DNA of 64,000 nt from Neocallimastix lanati (nom. inval.) (GCA_016946835.1 JACVTC010000135.1:433501-497500), one strand, 5' to 3'; shown: positions 23,741 to 36,917, counted from the stretch's first letter. Numbers and translations are program-made. Notes: generated from the letters alone by a model not told the origin.

Positions 23741-26700
23741 CAATCTGTACTTTCTTATTTAATATTCTACTTTTTATTTTATTTTATTTTATTTTATTTT
23801 ATTTTATTTTATTCAATCTGTACTTTATATTCATATTTTTACTATTTATTTTATTTTATTTTATTTTATTTTATTTTATTTTATTCAATCTGTACTTTAT
23901 ATTTAGATTTTTACTATTTATTTTATTTTATTTTATTTTATTTTATTTTATTTTATTTTATTTTATTTTATTTTATTCAATCTGTACTTTCTTATTTAAT
24001 ATTCTACTTTTTATTTTATTTTATTTTGTTTTATTTCATTTTATTTTATTTTATTTTATTTTATTTTATATAATCTGTACTTTCTTATTTAATATTCTAC
24101 TTTTTATTTTATTTTATTTTATTTTATTTCATTTCATTTTATTTTATTTTATTTTATATAATCTGTACTTTCTTATTTAATATTCTACTTTTTATTTTAT
24201 TTTATTTTATTTTATTTTATTTTATTTTATTCAATCTGTACTTTATATTCATATTTTTACTATTTATTTTATTTTATTTTATTTTATTTTATTTTATTTT
24301 ATTCAATCTGTACTTTATATTTAGATTTTTACTATTTATTTTATTTTATTTTATTTTATTTTATTTTATTTTATTTTATTTTATTTTATTCAATCTGTAC
24401 TTTCTTATTTAATATTCTACTTTTTATTTTATTTTATTTTGTTTTATTTCATTTTATTTTATTTTATTTTATTTTATTTTATATAATCTGTACTTTCTTA
24501 TTTAATATTCTACTTTTTATTTTATTTTATTTCATTTCATTTTATTTTATTTTATTTTATATAATCTGTACTTTCTTATTTAATATTCTACTTTTTATTT
24601 TATTTTATTTTATTTTATTTCATTTCATTTTATTTTATTTTATTTTATATAATCTGTACTTTCTTATTTAATATTCTACTTTTTTTTTATTTTATTTTAT
24701 TTTATTTTATTTTATTTTATTTTATTTTATTCAATCTGTACTTCATATTTATATTTCTACTATTTATTTTATTTTATTTTATTAAATCTGTACTTTATAT
24801 TCATATTTCTATTATTTATTTTATTTTATTTTATTTTATTTTATTTTATTTTATTCAATCTGTACTTTCTTATTTAATATTCTACTTTTTATTTTATTTT
24901 ATTTTATTTTATTTTATTTTATTTTATTTAATTCAATCTGTACTTCATATTTATATTTCTACTATTTATTTTATTTTATTTTATTTTATTTTATTTTATT
25001 TTATTTTATTCAATCTGTACTTTATATTTATATTTCTACTATTTATTTTATTTTATTTTATTTTATTTTATTTTATTTTATTTTATTTTATTTTATTTTA
25101 TTTTATTCAATCTGTACTTCATATTTATATTTCTACTATTTATTTTATTTTATTTTATTTTATTTTATTTTATTTTATTTTATTTTATTTTATTTTATTC
25201 AATCTGTACTTCATATTTATATTTCTACTATTTATTTTATTTTATTTTATTTTATTTTATTTTATTTTATTTTATTTTATTCAATCTGTACTTCATATTT
25301 ATATTTCTACTATTTATTTTATTTTATTTTATTTTATTTTATTTTATTTTATTTTATTTTATTAAATCTGTACTTTATATTCATATTTCTACTATTTATT
25401 TTATTTTATTTTATTTTATTTTATTTTATTTTATTTTATTTTATTTAATTCAATCTGTACTTCATATTTAATATTCTACTATTTATTTTATTTTATTTTA
25501 TTTTATTCAATCTGTACTTTATATTTATATTTCTACTATTTATTTTATTTTATTTTATTTTATTTTATTTAATTCAATCTGTACTTCATATTTAATATTC
25601 TACTATTTATTTTATTTTATTTTATTTTATTTTATTTTATTTTATTTTATTTTATTTTATTTTATTTTATTTTATTTTATTCAATCTGTACTTCATATTT
25701 ATATTTCTACTATTTATTTTATTTTATTTTATTTTATTTTATTTTATTTTATTTTATTCAATCTGTACTTCATATTTATATTTCTACTATTTATTTTATT
25801 TAATTCAATCTGTACTTCATATTTATATTTCTACTATTTATTTTATTTTATTTTATTTTATTTCATTTTATTCAATCTGTACTTCATATTTATATTTCTA
25901 CTATTTATTTTATTTAATTCAATCTGTACTTCATATTTATATTTCTACTATTTATTTTATTTTATTTTATTTTATTTCATTTTATTCAATCTGTACTTCA
26001 TATTTATATTTCTACTATTTATTTTATTTTATTTTATTTTATTTTATTTTATTTTATTTTATTTTATTTTATTCAATCTGTACTTTCTTATTTAATATTC
26101 TACTTTTTATTTTATTTTATTTTGTTTTATTTCATTTTATTTTATTTTATTTTATTTTATTTTATATAATCTGTACTTTCTTATTTAATATTCTACTTTT
26201 TATTTTATTTTATTTTATTTTATTTCATTTCATTTTATTTTATTTTATTTTATATAATCTGTACTTTCTTATTTAATATTCTACTTTTTATTTTATTTTA
26301 TTTTATTTTATTTTATTTTATTTTATTCAATCTGTACTTTATATTCATATTTTTACTATTTATTTTATTTTATTTTATTTTATTTTATTTTATTTTATTT
26401 TATTCAATCTGTACTTTATATTTAGATTTTTACTATTTATTTTATTTTATTTTATTTTATTTTATTTTATTTTATTTTATTTTATTTTATTCAATCTGTA
26501 CTTTCTTATTTAATATTCTACTTTTTATTTTATTTTATTTTGTTTTATTTCATTTTATTTTATTTTATTTTATTTTATTTTATATAATCTGTACTTTCTT
26601 ATTTAATATTCTACTTTTTATTTTATTTTATTTCATTTCATTTTATTTTATTTTATTTTATATAATCTGTACTTTCTTATTTAATATTCTACTTTTTATT

Positions 26701-28800
26701 TTATTTTATTTTATTTTATTTCATTTCATTTTATTTTATTTTATTTTATATAATCTGTACTTTCTTATTTAATATTCTACTTTTTTTTTATTTTATTTTA
26801 TTTTATTTTATTTTATTTTATTTTATTTTATTCAATCTGTACTTCATATTTATATTTCTACTATTTATTTTATTTTATTTTATTAAATCTGTACTTTATA
26901 TTCATATTTCTATTATTTATTTTATTTTATTTTATTTTATTTTATTTTATTTTATTCAATCTGTACTTTCTTATTTAATATTCTACTTTTTATTTTATTT
27001 TATTTTATTTTATTTTATTTTATTTTATTTAATTCAATCTGTACTTCATATTTATATTTCTACTATTTATTTTATTTTATTTTATTTTATTTTATTTTAT
27101 TTTATTTTATTCAATCTGTACTTTATATTTATATTTCTACTATTTATTTTATTTTATTTTATTTTATTTTATTTTATTTTATTTTATTTTATTTTATTTT
27201 ATTTTATTCAATCTGTACTTCATATTTATATTTCTACTATTTATTTTATTTTATTTTATTTTATTTTATTTTATTTTATTTTATTTTATTTTATTTTATT
27301 CAATCTGTACTTCATATTTATATTTCTACTATTTATTTTATTTTATTTTATTTTATTTTATTTTATTTTATTTTATTTTATTTTATTCAATCTGTACTTC
27401 ATATTTATATTTCTACTATTTATTTTATTTTATTTTATTTTATTTTATTTTATTTTATTTTATTTTATTAAATCTGTACTTTATATTCATATTTCTACTA
27501 TTTATTTTATTTTATTTTATTTTATTTTATTTTATTTTATTTTATTTTATTTAATTCAATCTGTACTTCATATTTAATATTCTACTATTTATTTTATTTT
27601 ATTTTATTTTATTCAATCTGTACTTTATATTTATATTTCTACTATTTATTTTATTTTATTTTATTTTATTTTATTTAATTCAATCTGTACTTCATATTTA
27701 ATATTCTACTATTTATTTTATTTTATTTTATTTTATTTTATTTTATTTTATTTTATTTTATTTTATTTTATTTTATTTTATTTTATTTTATTCAATCTGT
27801 ACTTCATATTTATATTTCTACTATTTATTTTATTTTATTTTATTTTATTTTATTTTATTTTATTTTATTCAATCTGTACTTCATATTTATATTTCTACTA
27901 TTTATTTTATTTAATTCAATCTGTACTTCATATTTATATTTCTACTATTTATTTTATTTTATTTTATTTTATTTCATTTTATTCAATCTGTACTTCATAT
28001 TTATATTTCTACTATTTATTTTATTTAATTCAATCTGTACTTCATATTTATATTTCTACTATTTATTTTATTTTATTTTATTTTATTTCATTTTATTCAA
28101 TCTGTACTTCATATTTATATTTCTACTATTTATTTTATTTTATTTTATTTTATTTTATTTTATTTTATTTTATTTTATTTTATTCAATCTGTACTTCATA
28201 TTTATATTTCTACTATTTATTTTATTTTATTTTATTTTATTTTATTTTATTTTATTTTATTTTATTTTATTTTATTTTATTTTATTTTATTCAATCTGTA
28301 CTTCATATTTATATTTCTACTATTTATTTTATTTTATTTTATTTTATTTTATTTTATTCAATCTGTACTTCATATTTATATTTCTACTATTTATTTTATT
28401 TAATTCAATCTGTACTTCATATTTATATTTCTACTATTTATTTTATTTAATTCAATCTGTACTTCATATTTATATTTCTACTATTTATTTTATTTTATTT
28501 TATTTTATTTCATTTTATTCAATCTGTACTTCATATTTATATTTCTACTATTTATTTTATTTAATTCAATCTGTACTTCATATTTATATTTCTACTATTT
28601 ATTTTATTTTATTTTATTTTATTTCATTTTATTCAATCTGTACTTCATATTTATATTTCTACTATTTATTTTATTTTATTTTATTTTATTTTATTTTATT
28701 TTATTTTATTCAATCTGTACTTCATATTTATATTTCTACTATTTATTTTATTTTATTTTATTTTATTTCATTTTATTTTATTTTATTTTATTCAATCTGT
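23737..28800 (+). repeat. ATTTT pentamer satellite with periodic CAATCTGTACTT spacers
   Basis: Runs of (TTTTA)n of variable length are punctuated by a conserved block, CAATCTGTACTTCATATTT followed by ATATTTCTACTATTT (variants CTTTCTTATTTAATATTCTACTT and CTTTATATTCATATT). A higher-order duplication of about 2.1 kb is visible: the order of variant blocks from about 23,990 recurs from about 26,085. There is no coding capacity. The same satellite, inverted, is at 29,436-29,845 and again within MULE-2. Confidence 0.92.
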
Positions 28801-29435
28801 ATTTTCTGTTGATAATATAAAAAAGGTATTAATGTATAAATAATAATTAATAATATTTAAAATAAAATAAAAAAAATATAATAATTATTTTATATATGTA
28901 GTAATTATATATATATATATATATTTTTATTTAATTTTCTAAAAAAAATTTTTTTAGTAATAATAAACGTTTGTCTTTTTTATTTTTATTATTATTTAGA
29001 AATTTATTTATTCATTTATAATTTATTTATTCATTTATTTATTTATTACATTATAATACGCCATGTTTTCCGAAATGTACTACAACAAAATACAAATTTA
29101 TGTAATAAAAATTTTCGAAATGACACCTTTTGTTGTAGTGCATTTCGGAAAACATGGCGTATTATAATATAATAAATAAATAAATGAATGAGTAAATTAT
29201 AAATAAATAAATAAATTTTTAAATAATAATAAAAATAATTAAGACAAACGTTTATTATGACTAAAAAATTTTTTTTAGAAAATTAAATAAATATATATAT
29301 ATATATATAATTAATAATTATTTTATATATGTATATATATAAAATAATTATTATATTTTTTTTATTTTATTTTAAATATTATTAATTATTATTAATACAT
29401 TAATACCTTGTTTATATTATCAACAGAAAATACAG
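28790..29435. repeat. Inner palindrome at the junction of two head-to-head MULE ends
   Basis: Arms of about 300 bp (28,790-29,090 and 29,127-29,435) are inverted copies. Near the centre ATTATAATACGCCATGTTTT CCGAAATG reads toward its complement, CATTTCGGAAAACATGGCGT, leaving a spacer of about 37 bp. The spacer contains part of the 42-bp terminal repeat. Confidence 0.8.
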
Positions 29436-29845
29436 ATTGAATAAAATAAAATAAAATGAAATAAAATAAAATAAAATAAATAGTAGAAACATAAATATAA
29501 GTACAGATTGAATAAAATAAAATAAAATAAAATAAAATGTAGAATATTAAATAAGAAAGTACAGATTGAATAAAATAAAATAAAATAAAATAAAAAGTAG
29601 AATATTAAATAAGAAAGTACAGATTGAATAAAATAAAATAAAATAAAATAAAAAGTAGAATATTTAATAAGAAAGTACAGATTGAATAAAATAAAATAAA
29701 AAGTAGAATATTAAATAAGAAAGTACAGATTGAATAAAATAAAATAAAATAAAATAAAATAAAATAAAATAAAATAAAATAAAATAAAATAAAATAAAAT
29801 AAAATAAAATAAAATAAAATAAAATAAAATAAAATAAAATAAAAT
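29436..29845 (-). repeat. Short inverted copy of the pentamer satellite (AAAAT)n
   Basis: Plus strand reads (AAAAT)n with GTACAGATTGAATAAAAT blocks, the reverse complement of the 5-kb array to the left but only about 0.4 kb long, so the palindrome is asymmetric. Confidence 0.9.
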
Positions 29846-30962
29846 AAATATAATAATTATTTTATATATATAGGAATCTTATATATTTTAATTTTTTTTC
29901 ATTTATTTTTCTAAAAAAAAAAATTTAGTTATAATAACGTTTGTCTTTTAATTATTATATTTTATTATAGTAAATAAAAAAATTTAAATGAAAAGTAAAT
30001 AATTTTAATTATTTATAATTCATATTTTCATAAACGATATATATATATATATATTAATTTAAATGATATAAGAATTAAAAATTAAAACAATAAGAGTTGA
30101 ATAATTGATCCTATTAAAATAATTAATTATTTGCATAGTAATATTTATAATGTTTGATCAATATGAATCAATTATTATTAAAATATAATAATAACAATTA
30201 TAATTTTAATAAAATAATAAAAATCTTTTATTGAATTTAATATTTTTAATAACATAATTAATTTTGAAAAGTATATTGATATTAATAAAATTTATAATAA
30301 TATAATATTGATATTGATATTAATAAAATTTATAATTATATAATATTGATATTGATATTAATAAAATTTATAATTATATAATATTGATATTGATTTTGAT
30401 AAAATTTTAACTAGTATCAAATAAATCGGTTTTAGTTATAAATTACTTAATAAAAATAACTAAAAGATAATTTCTATTAAGATTATTAAATAAACACAAT
30501 AGGTAAATAAATTTGTATTTTTCTAGCATTTTTTTAAATTAAGATTATTTAATTGATTTAAACGATTATAAATATAAATTTAAAATAAATAAATTTTTAT
30601 TTTTCTAGCATTTTTTTAAATTAAGATTATTTATTTTAAATTAATATTTATATCGTTTAAATCAATTAAACATTCTTTCCATAATTTAATTAATTCATTT
30701 CTGTTGCATCCATTATAAAATAAATTTATTTCCTTACTTTTGTAATTTTCAATTAAAATTTTAATTTCATCAGTTACACTAAATATTTTTTGCTTTTTTT
30801 TCCAATTTCCTTTAGTTCTCCTTTGATAATCATTATAAGATAAGTTTTCTTCTTCTTTTAATATATATATTAATTTATAAAATAAAGGTTTATTTGGAAA
30901 TATATTATTTAAGTAGCTATTATAAGATTCTGATGCATTGTTTGTTAAATGCTCTATATTTA
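29845..30962 (-). repeat. Right arm of the giant inverted repeat
   Basis: Reverse complement of 22,614-23,740, beginning TATAATAATTATTTTATATA and ending at AAATGCTCTATATTT. Differences are few substitutions and homopolymer lengths; beyond 30,962 the similarity stops abruptly. Confidence 0.85.
30631..30962 (-). pseudogene. C-terminal fragment of the MULE transposase (inverted, 5'-truncated)
   Basis: The minus strand encodes about 110 residues from IEHLTNNASESYNSY to the stop at 30,631-30,633. It matches the C-terminus of the transposase at 21,509-22,946 and includes the catalytic Glu context. The eight-A run keeps the frame open where the other copy is shifted. It has no Met and no N-terminal part, so it is a fragment. 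It represents the better-preserved ancestor of this region. Confidence 0.8.
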
Positions 30963-31730
30963 TTCAAACAATATATGAAATATTCTCTTTAAGTTTGGAT
31001 TATTATTTTAATTTATGAAATAATTGATGAAAGGAATATAAAAATTAAATTTTGATCTAAACTCTTTAATTATAAAATTTTATTGAATGTTTTGTATATA
31101 TTATTATTATTATGTTTATTAAACTAAGAAATAAATATTGTAATATTAAATTAAATAATATTTTTTTTTAAATATTTAATATTAAAATATTAAAACATTA
31201 AAACATTAAAACATTAAATAATTTACAATATAAACTTTGTTAAAGAATATATAAATAAAATAAGTCAAATATTATTATAATATGAATTACATAATTATTA
31301 AAAATATATTTATTTTTTATTTGCCAATTTTTTTTTATTTGTATTTTATTTTGTTTTATTTTTTTTTCCTTTTTATTTTTTTAAATTTACTTATATAATA
31401 AAGTTTAAAAGGATAAAAAGAGTATTAACAATACACAACGTACAGGAAATTAAAAAAAATTGATATTAATATTAATTTTTCTATTATTATAAAATAGCAG
31501 AATACTATGATTATTTTTTTTTATCATTGCAACAATTATACAAATTATATAATTATTATGTGAAGATATTATGAACGGTTTCCATACATGATTATTTTGG
31601 TATAGATATATATATTTATATTTCTTAATTTAATATTAAATAAAGAAATATTTTTTATTAAATAATTATTAGCACTTCTGCAATACAAAAGGAAATATAA
31701 ATAAAACAATTTTTTTTTTGTCAATAATTT
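30963..31730. other. AT-rich spacer
   Basis: No gene seen. Contains a short ATTAAAAC repeat near 31,190 and homopolymer tracts. Confidence 0.5.
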
Positions 31731-31847
31731 AATGATTATATTATTTTGATTATTTTGATATATAAACGAAATTTTTATATCACTATTAATAAATAATAAA
31801 TAATCATGTATGATATGGAATTATTTATAGAAATATCTAATTGCTTT
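31731..31847 (+). repeat. Left terminal inverted repeat
   Basis: 117 bp; reverse complement of 33,416-33,530 with small indels and substitutions. Confidence 0.75.
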
Positions 31848-32334
31848 AAAATTTGGAAATTGCTGTAAAATAAATAAATATATAAATAAAAAGCAAATAT
31901 ATCTTTTTTAAATTGTTATTAGAATTTACTATAAACAAGGTATAATAATATATAAATAAGTGTATAAAAAACTGAAACAAAAATCAAAAAAATTAACAAT
32001 TGAAAAAATTTTAATATTCTAATAGACAAATTTAGAATAGAGTTTAATAATTCATAAAAAACATAATTGTAATGAAAATTTAAACACTTCTATTAATATT
32101 TTTAATAATAGTGATATAAAACAATAAAAATAAAAAAAAAGAAGAATTAAAAATAAAAAGATAAAAAAATAAGATGAAATTAAAAAAGAAAAAGAATTAA
32201 ATAAGATAAATTAAAAAATATAAAAATAATAATTAAGTAAAAAATGAATAATTGAATAGTTGAAAATTGTATAAATTATTTGCAATATCCTTTCTACATA
32301 AAGGTTATTGATATAGAATATATAAAAGAATAGA

Positions 32335-32481
32335 ATGCTTAATTTAATTACCAAATTATTTCTGGTGTTTATTAAGGAACATCATTCGATGCCATTAGTT
32401 GCTGTTTATAATAAAATTATGTCTAATGCTACTTATCGACAATGGCTACAATTAAGAGAGTACAAACAAACAAATAAATGA
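32335..32481 (+). CDS. Possible 48-residue small protein inside the TIR element
   Basis: ATG at 32,335 opens 48 codons to TGA at 32,479-32,481, in a patch less AT-rich than its surroundings. The product is mixed in composition (..MPLVAVYNKIMSNATYRQWL..) and does not look like random AT-rich translation. A TATATAAAAG motif lies just upstream at about 32,320. I do not recognise it. It may be a captured fragment of a host gene or chance. Confidence 0.25.
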   Translation: MLNLITKLFLVFIKEHHSMPLVAVYNKIMSNATYRQWLQLREYKQTNK

Positions 32482-33415
32482 AAAATAATCTTGTGCATTA
32501 ATTCTGAAAATACATTTAAGATAGATCAACAGGATCAATATTTCTGAAGTGGAGCATTTTTTTTTTTTTAAGGTTATTTCAGATTTTAATTCAAAGTAAT
32601 AATTACTTAATTAAAACTTTTATCATCGTAATATTGTATAGAGACTTTCTCTGAATTATTAATTTAAACTTATTATTTCATATTATTATTTAATTATCAT
32701 TAGGTTTAGTTTCGGATTATAATTTTTTTTTTTATAATATATATCTAAAAAAAAAAAAAAAAAAGGTTTTTGGATTTTTATTATAAAACTAAGTTTAAAT
32801 TCAATGAAAAATTATTAAGATTTAAAATAATTTTAATAAAAAATCAATTATTGAAAATGATCTTTTAATCATTAAAATATAAGGCATTAAATATAGAATT
32901 AAGAAAATTAAGAAAAATTATATCAATTAATACTTCAATTGAAGCATATTATATTTTTTATTTTTTTTTAATAATAATAATATATTTTTATTTTTAATTA
33001 TATATTGTATAAAAAATAGTATAAAAAAAATAATTGTTATTAATGTCAATAGAGCTTAAAAAGTTCTATAAAAAAGCCTTTTCCTTATTAATTTTTCGTG
33101 TGAATTATTAAAATTGTTCTGAAGTTTTAATAAAAGTTAACAAAAATTTGGAAATAGTGCATTTAGCAACGTGGTTAAATTATATTAAAAGTCACATTAC
33201 TAAATAATTTTTAAAAGATAAATAAATAAATAAATAATTAAATAATATATATTATTATTATTATTATTTACAATATTTTTATTATTAATTATTATTTTTT
33301 TTTTTTTTATTATTTATTTTAATTATTAATTTTAAAATTAATTTTAATATATATTTTTGTTTTTTATTTTTATTATTTATTTATTATTTATTTGTTTATT
33401 TGCTAAAAAATATTA

Positions 33416-33530
33416 AAGCAATTAGATATTTATATAAATAATTCCATATCATACATGATTATTTATTATTTATTAATAGTGGACATAAAAATTTCATTTA
33501 TATCAAAATAATCAAAATAATATAATCATT
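33416..33530 (-). repeat. Right terminal inverted repeat
   Basis: 115 bp; partner of 31,731-31,847. Confidence 0.75.
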
Positions 33531-33859
33531 ATTTATTTTTAACAAGCCACATATAGTGAAATGTTACACATTTTAAAAATTTTATACTTAAATTCATTAC
33601 ACATATTCATTAACTTTAATCATTCTTGATATATAATACAAATAAAAACTTTAATTATTAATAAATTGAATTTATGAATAACTACATAAAATGGAATGTG
33701 GTGCATTTCGCCAATTTTTAAAATACAAATTTTTAATACGCCATTTATTTTTAATGGCTTGTAAAATTTTTTGCTAACGTCATAAAAAATTTTAATACAA
33801 TTATATTTAAAAAAAATAAATGTAAAAATAAATAAATAAAATTAATAAATAAAGAATGT

Positions 33860-34680
33860 AATAAGTATATAAAATAAAATAAAATAAAATAAAATAAAAT
33901 AAAATAAAATAAAATAAAATAAAATAAAATAAAATAAAATAAAATAAAATAAAATAAAATAAAATAAAATAAAATAAAATAAAATAAAATAAAATAAAAT
34001 AAAATAAAATAAAAAGTAGAATATTAAATATAATGTACAGATTGAATAAAATAAAATAAAATAAAATAAAATAAAATAAACTAAATAGTAGAATATAAAT
34101 ATAAAGTAGAGATTGAATAAAATAAAATAAACAGTAGAATATGTATATAAAGTATAAATTGAATAAAATAAAATAAAATAATATAAAATAAATATATAAT
34201 ATTATTTTTTATTAAAGAATATTAAAGATCAATGTTTTCGAAATGAAAATTTTTTACATTTTTATTATATTCAATTAATAATGTAATTTAATATATAAAA
34301 CAATATTATTGATTGTTAATAATCTCATTATATATAAATGATTTTTTTGCTTTCTAACGTCTATAATAAAAAAAATTTTTTTATTTTTAAAAATAAATTG
34401 TCTTTAATATTCTTTAATAAAAAATAATAATAAATATTTATTTTATTTTATATATTTGTACTTTTATATTATTACATTCAATATTTATTTTATTTTATTT
34501 TATTTTATTTTATTCAATTTGTACTTTATATTTAATATTCTATACTTTTTTATCTTAATTTTATTTTATTCAATCTGTACTTATATTTATATTCTACTAT
34601 TTATTTTATTTTACTTTTTTTATTTTATATACTTGTACTTATTACATTCTTTATTTATTTATTTTTTTACAAATAATTGA
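33860..34680. repeat. Inverted pair of pentamer-satellite blocks
   Basis: (AAAAT)n with GTACAGATTGAATAAAAT at 33,860-34,190 faces (TTTTA)n with TTCAATCTGTACTTATATTT at about 34,440-34,640. The region between (centre near 34,310) holds GTTTTCGAAATGAAAATTTT, related to the MULE end motif. The satellite is evidently part of the transposon. Confidence 0.75.
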
Positions 34681-34776
34681 AAAATTAAATTTTCAAAATT
34701 AATATTAAGAATAATATTGAATAATTAATATAAAAATTTTAATTATATAATTAAAAATATTTATAAAGACATAGAA

Positions 34777-36225
34777 ATGGAAGAAAATCTAATTATTGAT
34801 GTAAGTGAGTCTAACAAAGGAAAAGAGTAAATTATTATTAATAAAAAATATAATTTAATTTTCCATATTTAAGAAAAGATAATTCCAAAGTTTATAAATG
34901 TACCGAAAATAAAAAAAATAAATAAATGTAAATCTTTTATTATTTTAAATGATAAGAAAGAAATCTTAAAATATGATAGTTCGCATAATCATCTTGAAAA
35001 AGAATTCTATGTATCTCTATCTATAATGAAACATAAAATTAAAGATGGAATTGAAAAAAGCTCAATTCCTTTTGGTATAAAAATAAAACCCCTATATAAT
35101 AATATTTCTAAAGAAATGGGACTTATATATCCAGAATATAATTCAATTAAATCCCAAATATTATGAAATTTAAATAAAAACTACCATCCAATGTAACAAC
35201 ATTTGCTGAAATTCCTTGTGAATCTGAATATTATAAAACAAAGCGAGGTGAAAATTTTATGATATTCAAAAATTCTAATTTAATAATTTTTCAATCCCCT
35301 TTTCAAGCAAAATTATTTAGGGAATATAATGATGATATATTTGTTGATGGCACATTTTTTATTGCCACTAAATTTAGTTATCAAATATTTATTACAAGAA
35401 CTTATGCTAAAGAATTAGATAGTTTTTACACTACTTCTTTTGCAATATTAAAAAATAAAGAACCAGAAACATATAAAATATTATTTTAAAAATTAAAAAA
35501 AAAAAAATGCTAATACATGTAACAATTAATTTTTTGGTTCAATTATAATATTGAACCAAAAAATTTGCATTGTGATTTTGAAAGGGGCATATATAAAGCA
35601 GTAAAAACAATATTTCCTAATACAACTATTAAATATTGCATTTGGCATAATAAAAAAATCACTAGAAATTAAAAAAATAAATTATGCTATAATGAAGTAA
35701 AAAATGATAATAATATATTTATTTATTATAAAGCTATTTCAAAATTACCATTTATAAATTCTTAATACATATTTGATATTTATGTTATAATTATAATTAA
35801 ATCCATTAAATCCATTAAAAATAATTATTGTCAATTTTTAAAATTTTTAGAATATTATTATAAAACATATTTAATTGATTATGATATGAAATTATGGAAT
35901 TATTATAATAATATGGATCTTATAATAAAACAATACCTCAGAATCACTCAATAATTATTTAAATAATTTATTTCTAACAAAATCATTTTTTTTATGAATT
36001 AATAGATAAATTAATTGAGATTGAACATTTATCATAATATGATTATCAAAGAAAAATAAGAGGAATTTGGAAAATAAAAAAAAGAGAGCAATGAATAAAG
36101 CTAATGAAATCAGTGTCTTAATTGAACGCTACAAAAATATTGAAGCCAAGTTAATTAATGCTAAATGTGATAGAAATAATATTATTAATTTGTGGTTGAA
36201 TTGTTTAATTTATAAAGCTTATTAA
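34777..36225 (+). pseudogene. FLYWCH-MULE transposase relic with multiple stops
   Basis: Homologous along its length to the 21,509-22,946 transposase. It starts MEENLIIDVSESNKGKE then TAA, shows YKCTEN at the FLYWCH finger, FVDGTFFIATKFSYQ around the first catalytic Asp (open frame 35,259-35,489), CDFERGIYKA around the second, CIWH, and a degraded SNNTSESLNNYL region. It ends LWLNCLIYKAY at the TAA of 36,223-36,225. Several TAA/TGA codons and frameshifts make it nonfunctional. It is a clearly older copy than MULE-1. Confidence 0.8.
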
Positions 36226-36880
36226 ATTTATACAGTTTAAATAAATATTCAAATACGTCTTTATAATTAATAATTTTATCATTATAATTATTATTTTTTT
36301 TTTAATAACATTTAAATAAAAGAATTATTATTAATAACATTTATATTTATAATAACATTTATATTTTTATATAATTTTTTTATTAATAACGTTTAAATAA
36401 AAGAATAATTATTAATAAGATTTATATTTTTAAATAATTCTTTTATTAATATCATTTAAAGAATTAAAATCATAAAATCTAACCATTATATGATTTATTT
36501 AATTTTTCATTTAATAATTAATTTAAAAATTGAAATAACAAAATAATACAATAAAATAATAAAATAATATTATGTAGCATAATATAGCTATAGCCACATA
36601 TTTATATATATCACGTGAAAATTGGCGTAATGCAACCTCCCCATAAAATGAATTAAAAAGTAATGTGATAATAATGTGATCGTTTTTCCATGTGATTATA
36701 AAAATGTGATAAAATAAATTTATGAAATAAAGCATAAATTTATTTTACAACATAAATCAATGAAAACATATTTTTATGTTTAATTTATTATGTAAATAAT
36801 AAAGATTAAATAAATAAATAAATATAACTATTTATTAAGTTTTTTTGAATTATTATTTTTAAAAGATCTACATTTTTATT
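36226..36880. other. MULE-2 3' flank and AT-rich spacer
   Basis: TTATTAATAACATTTAAATA-type short repeats at about 36,290-36,460, then the right MULE-2 end (36,617-36,645) and four irregular AATGTGAT motifs at 36,660-36,712. No gene seen. Confidence 0.5.
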
Positions 36881-36917
36881 TCGAAACTCATGTCAATTTG
36901 TTAAACTGGGTTGTAGT

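Larger units (their letters stand above)
20700..29123 (+). mobile_element. Mutator-like element (MULE-1) with perfect 42-bp terminal inverted repeats
   Basis: Bases 20,700-20,741 and 29,082-29,123 are exact inverted copies (42/42, starting TCATTTCGAAAATTTT on the left). Between them lie a broken FLYWCH/MULE transposase (21,509-22,946), a 0.8-kb AT-rich arm and a 5-kb ATTTT satellite. The left end is tandemly duplicated with a 51-bp period (second copy 20,752-20,792). I found no target-site duplication, and the right end sits inside a palindrome with an inverted partner, so the true boundary is uncertain. Confidence 0.55.
31731..33530. mobile_element. 1.8-kb element with about 116-bp terminal inverted repeats
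   Basis: 31,731-31,847 and 33,416-33,530 are inverted copies with a handful of mismatches (outer ends AATGATTATATTATTTTGAT, inner ends ATCTAATTGCTTT). Flanking ATTT on both sides could be a 4-bp target duplication but is weak in this AT-rich context. The inside carries no transposase I recognise, only a 48-codon frame. It is best explained as a non-autonomous DNA transposon whose family is unknown; the ends differ from the MULE ends nearby. Confidence 0.6.
33690..36650 (+). mobile_element. Second Mutator-like element (MULE-2), decayed
   Basis: Imperfect terminal repeats: ATGGAATGTGGTGCATTTCG followed by CCAATTTT at about 33,691-33,718, and in reverse complement ATGGGGAGGTTGCATTACGC followed by CAATTTT at about 36,617-36,645. 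Between them lie a palindromic stretch of the same pentamer satellite as MULE-1 and a transposase with many stops. The order is satellite then gene, opposite to MULE-1. Confidence 0.5.

Noticed and set aside
34456-34680. 74-codon plus-strand frame of Phe/Tyr/Ile
   Set aside because: Translation of the ATTTT satellite; no coding signal.
36523-36735. 70-codon minus-strand frame
   Set aside because: A/T-driven composition, overlaps the MULE-2 terminus, no homology recognised.
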